This document shows, piece after piece, positions 7,834 to 12,599 of a stretch of DNA of 12,599 bases (position 1 is its first letter; each line of letters starts with the position of its first letter). Made by a program: the position numbers and the translations under genes. The notes under the pieces are model-generated. The model did no database searches. It saw only the letters and a program-made list of their open reading frames with translations, and had not been told where the DNA came from. Origin of the DNA: Cyclostephanos tholiformis (taxonomy: Eukaryota > Bacillariophyta > Thalassiosirophyceae > Thalassiosirales > Thalassiosiraceae); contig JALLPB010000834.1 in NCBI GenBank assembly GCA_036939975.1, forward strand, positions 1 through 12,599, read 5' to 3'.

Positions 7834-7909
7834 AAGGTCTAGGGTTAGACCTAAGGTCTAAGGTTAGGCATAAAGTCTAAGGCTAGACCTTATGTCTATG
7901 TAGACATCT
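7834..7909. repeat. 19-bp tandem array of hairpin-forming units
   Basis: Four consecutive 19-base units lie at 7834-7852, 7853-7871, 7872-7890 and 7891-7909, of the form AAGGTCTAGGGTTAGACCT, with divergence growing toward the right. Within unit one, AGGTCTA (7835-7841) and TAGACCT (7846-7852) are perfect inverse complements. Across the unit 1/2 junction, TTAGACCT-A-AGGTCTAA (7845-7861) is another perfect inverted repeat. A related TAGACCTTAG lies upstream at 7768-7777. No gene is associated. Confidence 0.85.
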
Positions 7910-8634
7910 TGATATTATGTGCAAAATTCAACCAATGTAGTATTTTCCAAAATTTAGCCCTAGCAGCTTCTACTAAAGACAACAGAAATACCATATTTCC
8001 TAGATAGACATAGAGTCAATATATTGAAGGGAACTATGGTACATACCCTTATTTTTTCAGCAAGTATTACTGCTTCTCCATGTAGCACCAAGAAGCATGC
8101 TATTTTTTTAACCCATATTACAAGCAGCATCTAACAAAAAAATTGTCCGGATACTTAAAAAACTCTACATGCCTAAAAATGTTTACGTGTGTACTCTACA
8201 CACAAACAACAACAACACAGCAGGCCCACCATGGGCGACTTCCACCACAGCCTCACAATAGGTACTTCTGAGGACATGTGTCATTTTTTCCCTACTTTTT
8301 TGGTTTTTGTTAGCATAAGTGTAAGGTTGCACACAGAGTAGCATAGTATGTTGAAACTCCCAGGATTTGGGCACAATTCAGGACTTCCTACAGTAGTTTA
8401 GCCATAAAATTATCCATTTGGGTAATACGAGGCTTGCTTTGTAATTTTTTATGGTAGATTACTTTTTTGTATTGAAAGATATTTTGAGTTTGGATAATTT
8501 TCTTTGGTCAAACTCCTAATTGTTATTCCTAGCTAGGTATTTTTGGCTGGATAGAAAGCTGGCCCGACAATCAGTGAGGCAAGTGCTCTTGGTGAGAGGA
8601 GCAACAAAGAATAATATCAAAGCAATATGCCTTC
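7910..8634. other. AT-rich stretch, no gene seen
   Basis: All frames are short. The longest, 63 codons on the minus strand at 8183-8374, has no recognisable features. A perfect 10-base palindrome, CCTAGCTAGG, lies at 8528-8537. Nothing else can be supported. Confidence 0.5.
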
Positions 8635-8990
8635 CTCCACCCCCCTCAGCCTCCACCAGCACTGCACCCAAATGCCCCCCTCAGCCTTCCAATTTGCCTC
8701 CCTCCCATTGGTGCAGCTCAAAGAAAAAAGATGGAGGGGGTAGTCATCATCCTTCATTGTCATCATCAAGCACCATACCTGCATGAATCATTGGGGTTGA
8801 CCTGTAGAGGAGGGGAAGATGGGGGAAATTGTAGTTGCTACGGCCGTCGAGTCGTGTGGGAGATGATGTGGGGGAAAGAAGGGGGCAGGGAGGACAACAA
8901 CAATGATTGTGGGAGGAGAGGTCGCGTCATCATCATCATCAAGGAAGGGATGAGGGGGGAGGCAGGATGGCCATGGAGGCAACGATGATT
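8635..8990. repeat. Low-complexity block, C-rich then G-rich, with CAT/TCA triplet runs
   Basis: About 8635-8710 is pyrimidine/C-rich on the plus strand, with CCACCCCCCTCAGCC and CCCCCCTCAGCC elements. About 8730-8970 is purine/G-rich, with GGAGGGGG, GGGGGAAAGAAGGGGGCAG and similar. CATCATCATCATCAAG lies at about 8928-8943, and a related CATCATCAAG at 8761-8770. Long open frames on both strands here (for example Asp-rich or His-rich) follow from the low complexity and are not taken as genes. Confidence 0.6.
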
Positions 8991-9453
8991 CCAACAACCC
9001 AGCCTCCTGGACTGAATGCCATTTCCCCAAGGAGAAAGTCACATTCCTTTAGCAGTGTGCCAAGTTGGATGCTGCAGACAATGCCCCCGCCGCCAATGAA
9101 TTGGCCACAACTACTAACAATTCCTGTGTAGAGAGCATAATAGATTAGTATTGGTCTTTCTACCATCCACTATGAACTCATATTTTTACTATGAATTCAT
9201 GGTTGGTTCAAAGGGGTCAGTCATGGCAATTATAGCTTCAATAATGTTACAATTTGACGATGGAGTAGCTCATGCTATGACTGACTGATATTTTAATTCC
9301 CATCAGATAATCCCCAAGGCCGGTGGCATTATTAACATCCAGCCAAGGCCATTTTGCTACAACATTGATGTGTCAAAATTTTTTTTATGCCTATGATCAA
9401 ATTTCTATGGTAGGAATACGTAGGTGCAATACCAAAAAAATGGCAAGGCCTCA
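8991..9453. other. Spacer before the piggyBac remnant
   Basis: A minus-strand frame running from about 9166 to 8939 reads a hydrophobic, Gly-rich sequence (SSCGQFIGGGGIVCSIQLG), and the plus strand reads a Pro/Ser-rich one. I cannot decide whether either was coding. Several TTAA tetramers, the piggyBac target, occur nearby (for example at 9293-9296). No matching terminal inverted repeats could be assigned by eye. Confidence 0.35.
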
Positions 9454-11443
9454 TTTCACAATGGGATGAAAGTTCCCCCCACAAGCATTGGCGCAATTGG
9501 CTCTGGCAAAGCCCAATTCTTCCACCCTAATGCCAAAATTAGGGAGAAATAGCCCCAGGATAACAAGCGCCATCTGACTGGTGTAATTGTTACCAGTGAA
9601 GGCCAGCGGAATGTCGAGGGGAGGCAGCAAAACTGCTACATCGTGTGCATCCCCAAAATTGATGATGGCAGCAAGTTCTTCATTGTAAAAGAGAACTTTC
9701 AAGTGGACATTGCCGCTGTTGAGCCATTTCCTGGGAAGAAATGCACAAACAATACTCAAGGACGAAGGAATGCAGCTGCCCAAAGATCATCCAAAGAATT
9801 GGAGAATCATTGGCGCCAAGGGATTGAGATCAATGATGACAATGCGCCAGCTCCCAAGAATGCTGAACTGCCAAAAGTTTGGGAGGGCAACATTGGGCAC
9901 TGGGAGATGCCAATATATTGCCCCAGGCGACAAATGAATGCCAAAAACATGATGGGGAAGTTCAATCATCAACACTGGGATGAGATTGCAGATATGAATG
10001 AGTTTGGCATATTCAGGCTCTGCTTCTAAGAGAAGCACATCATCAATGTACTCATCCCCAAGACAAACAAGCTCCTTTGAATGCCACTCATTTTGCAGGA
10101 GTTTTATGTTGTTTTTGGCTGCATCTTTTTCATGTCATGCTTCCATGGATTTCCCAATTGGGAACTGTGGTGGTTCACCAAGCCGATTAACATGTTCGAT
10201 GATGATCCTTTTCAACTTAATGCATACATCTTGCATAATCATTTCCATGAGAAAATGACAAGCATTTGCTACACAGAGTAAGTTGAACCATTGCTTTTCA
10301 TGGACAAGTTCCATGAGGTTCGTAAGATTATTGAGGCATTTAATGAACTCTACTCTACCAAATATAGTCCCAGATAGTTGAATTGTCTTGATGAATTAAT
10401 GAATTCATGGTTGAATATGTTTTGTCCAGGGTTTTTAGATTGCGGGTGGAAACCATGGCTCTTTGGCAACAAATATCATTCAATTGCAATTGACAATGAA
10501 AACAGTCAACGCCCAATCATGTGGCAAGTTCAATTAGTCAAGGGGAAGGATTGGCCAAATATTGGCGAATGGAAAATTTGCCTTTGCTTTGCAGTTCAAT
10601 CAGAGAGGGTACACAAATACGGCCGAGCTTCTTCTGAACATGATGGTGCCACTACACAGGACAGGGAAGATTGAGACAGGGGATAGTTGATTCTGTGTCA
10701 TGACAGGCATGATGGCACTTCACGATCATGGCATTTTTGGACAGTTCTTAATCAAGAAAAGGAGATACTGGCCAAAGGAAATTCTCGGTGAATATATCAA
10801 TGGGGAAATGTCATAAAAGGGACTAGGTGAGAAAAATACCAACATCCAAAATGTAAATGATGTTCGTTTCCTTGTTATAATCATGTTGTTGGGTGAGGTT
10901 CTCAACTAGAACCAGCAGGATCATCCAACCTGGAGGATGGTTGATAGTGAGTGGAAAAGGTTTAAGTATGCCGAGCCTTTTTCACAACATAACAAGGCTA
11001 AGTATTGGGTAGACAATGTTAACAAATGTTGCCATGCATTGATTTTGTTAGAGAATGTTTAGGCCACAAAATAGTGGCCCAATCAACAGTTTACATTCCT
11101 GGTGTCCATGGCATAGGTAAATGCAGGGTTGGCTCAGGCACGTGCAACAAAGATCCCTGCACAACCAGTGCTTGACTTTCAAAAGAAACCTGTAAAGCAG
11201 ATGTATGTTGGCAAACAAAATTAATGAACATGGGGTGGATCCCAACTCTCCAATTTGCCCCCGGATGGCATCAGACATGGTTCACATCCTAAAAAAGAGA
11301 GAGCAATTTCAGGGAAAATGGGATTTCGAAGTAAATATGCAATATCTCGTCTGCCCATGCTACATTTGCAAAAAAGGACATGGGAGTACTGTGCATGTGC
11401 TCCTGTGGTAGACCTATGTGCAGTTTGCCTTGGGGCTCATTGA
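9454..11443 (+). pseudogene. piggyBac-type transposase remnant (DDE_Tnp_1_7 family)
   Basis: A piggyBac transposase cuts and pastes DNA at TTAA sites. The remnant reads in one frame from 9454 to about 10600, with stops at 9550, 10027, 10075-10080, 10279 and 10375. It shifts to a second frame from about 10610 to 11204, a third from about 11205 to 11375, and then back for the last 60 bases. Recognisable pieces are KFHEVRKIIEAFNELYSTKY, LNCLDELMNSWLNMFCPGF, KYHSIAIDNEN, HRTGKIETGDS, HGIFGQFLIKKRRYWPKE and HNKAKYWVDNVN, plus a C-terminal Cys cluster (LVCPCYICKKG, YCAC, LCAVCLGAH). Candidate catalytic Asp codons survive at 10390, 10682 and 11012. Total span is about 660 codons, a normal length for algal members of the family. 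Many nonsense codons make it clearly dead. Family assignment rests on motif order and remembered relatives. Confidence 0.82.
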
Positions 11444-12041
11444 AATAATTTAGGTTTGAATTCATAGCAGTAATTTTGGGATTTTTTAGGCCTTAGGTAT
11501 GGTTATATAGTTGTTCCCCATCATTTTGGATTGGGATATATGTGCAGAACCCATCTAGCCTCTATGTAGACTTATATGGGCAGTCACATAAGTGCTTGGT
11601 CAGCACGTCGATCTTACCTAAATACTAGTTACTAATAGTAAGAAGTGATCGACTCTATTATAGATATTCTCATATCTGTAGTAAGTACGGTAGATACCAA
11701 GGCCCACTTAACTACTGATCATAGTTAGTGGGATTCATAAGAATATATTAGTTCTCATACAACTCTCGGGTGACACCTCGTGGGATTGGAATGAGAATAC
11801 CCATCCGATATCCAAATCGGCATTCATGTTCACACACACATCTAGATTCTAAATCTAAAGCTCACAAAAAATTATCACTCATCAAATATTTATTATCTCA
11901 ATAAACTTCTAAATCTACATTATTATCACTTTCATGCGAGGTAACACACTATAATTACAGCTTTACCTGAGACAAGAAGCAACTAATTGACCTGTTCAAT
12001 TACTATTACTATCATAGTATAATAAAATACACAAAACAACC
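11444..12041 (+). other. Leader of the gag-like frame, possible LTR part
   Basis: No protein-coding frame is seen. The stretch is AT-rich, with small inverted repeats (AGATAT-TCTC-ATATCT at 11662-11677) and a long A/T/C-rich run that leads directly to the ATG at 12042 in a good context (ACCATGG). A plausible LTR-like piece would begin TGTAGACTT at about 11565 and end near GAGGTAACACA at about 11950, but no second LTR, primer-binding site or target duplication can be shown. CpG is more common here than in the preceding 9 kb, suggesting a younger insertion. Confidence 0.3.
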
Positions 12042-12573
12042 ATGGCCTCTATTTACGAGAGAAAGCCATTCTTTAAGGCCCAGAAATCCTGGACCAAAAA
12101 GACACCCCGGGTGATGTCTACAAGTTGCAGAGCAATTTGCCTCACAACAAACAAAAGGCCAAAATCGATAAGGATTCGGGCCAATTCAGCATCGAGTTTA
12201 CGCTCAACAAAACGATCAATGACTTCATCCGTGGAGCAGAGAAGGTTGACCTGGACTATAAAGAGTCCTTCCAGGAGTTTGAAACGGACTCCTGGGTCAG
12301 TACCTCACCAACTGGAAACTGGTGCTGCACGAGCACTTTCCAGAACCTGTCGATGCGGTGATGGTTCTGCCGGAGCACAATTGCTCCGAAGCAGTAAAAT
12401 TTGAATGAGCGATTGATCTTTTTGTGATCAAAACGCTCAACAAAAGCGCGCCTCGGTATCGCCAGTATATCTACTTGGCTTCCGGCGGCATTCATGTGTT
12501 CCATAAGGAACTCATGATGACGCCGATGGATCATCTCCATCGCTTTGACATGAGCCCAGAAAGTTCACTGTAA
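12042..12573 (+). pseudogene. Gag-like retroelement frame, frameshifted
   Basis: The frame starts at an ATG in strong context (MASIYERKPFFKAQKSW), shifts near 12100 into a frame reading TPGDVYKLQSNLPHNKQKAK and FTLNKTINDFIRGAEKVD, and shifts again near 12295 into one reading QYLTNWKLVLHEHFPEPVDA. That frame meets TGA at 12406-12408, continues RYRQYIYLASGGIHVFHKEL and PMDHLHRFDMS, and ends at TAA 12571-12573. About 177 codons are covered. The composition, position after an AT-rich leader, and the xQYIYLxxGG and DHxHRF pieces resemble N-terminal gag-like proteins of algal Copia-type elements as I remember them, but no zinc knuckle or polymerase is in the window. It could instead be a decayed cellular gene. 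Confidence 0.4.
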
Positions 12574-12599
12574 CAATGTGTAACTTGTGTAACAAATGT

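Noticed and set aside
7834..7909. Interstitial telomere repeat (TTAGGG-like)
   Set aside because: Only a single TAGGGTTAG occurs; the period is 19 bases, not 6 or 7.
8731..9042. Asp-, His- or Pro-rich open frames on both strands
   Set aside because: They follow from triplet and G-rich low-complexity sequence and carry no family signal.
9451..10038. Minus-strand open frames over the piggyBac remnant
   Set aside because: The plus strand carries the recognisable transposase; the minus frames have no motifs.
12256..12540. Minus-strand 94-codon frame over the gag-like region
   Set aside because: The plus strand gives a consistent three-part protein reading; the minus frame looks like its shadow.
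1558..12599. tRNA, rRNA or a linked multi-gene pathway
   Set aside because: I saw no cloverleaf with a T-loop GTTCRA core and no rRNA core sequence. The coding remnants share no function.

Overview
This is nuclear DNA from a eukaryote. It holds one intact host gene at the left edge, followed by about 11 kb of repeat-rich, decayed sequence. The intact gene encodes the GET3/ASNA1 (TRC40) targeting ATPase. It has a GT-AG intron, no bacterial-type gene packing, and GC- and CpG-rich exons. The decayed part includes a piggyBac-type transposase relic and a capsid(gag)-like relic whose flavour, as I remember such families, resembles copies in diatoms and other stramenopile algae. The GET3 C-terminal region also looks stramenopile-like. 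I therefore infer a stramenopile alga, possibly a diatom, with moderate to low confidence.

Layout. (1) 1-1557: GET3 with 5' leader, exon 1 (40-213), a 417-bp intron with an AT microsatellite and G-runs, and exon 2 (631-1557). (2) 1558-2260: spacer, then a 57-bp minisatellite. (3) 2304-3436, minus strand: a 220-codon open frame with an HNH-endonuclease-like Cys/His pattern and a broken downstream tail. (4) 3655-4661, plus strand: a frameshifted unrecognised gene, one of whose shifts is explained by a 64-bp tandem duplication. (5) 4670-5253, minus strand: a clear fragment of proton-translocating NAD(P) transhydrogenase with in-frame stops, preceded in the same frame by an open stretch with one predicted membrane helix. 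(6) 5476-9450: gene-poor, with a degenerate direct repeat, a 19-bp array of hairpin-forming units, and a block that switches from C-rich to G-rich. (7) 9454-11443, plus strand: a piggyBac-type transposase pseudogene traceable almost end to end. (8) 11444-12573: an AT-rich leader, possibly part of an LTR, and a broken gag-like reading frame.

Only GET3 looks like a functioning conventional gene. The other recognisable pieces do not form a pathway. They read as a graveyard of transposable elements and captured host sequence, low in CpG and carrying nonsense and frameshift lesions, next to a CpG-rich housekeeping gene. I found no tRNA, rRNA, CRISPR array or operon. I cannot demonstrate a new biological system here. 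The best candidates for a second look are the HNH-like frame, the transhydrogenase fragment, the hairpin repeat array and the changed CxxC site of GET3.
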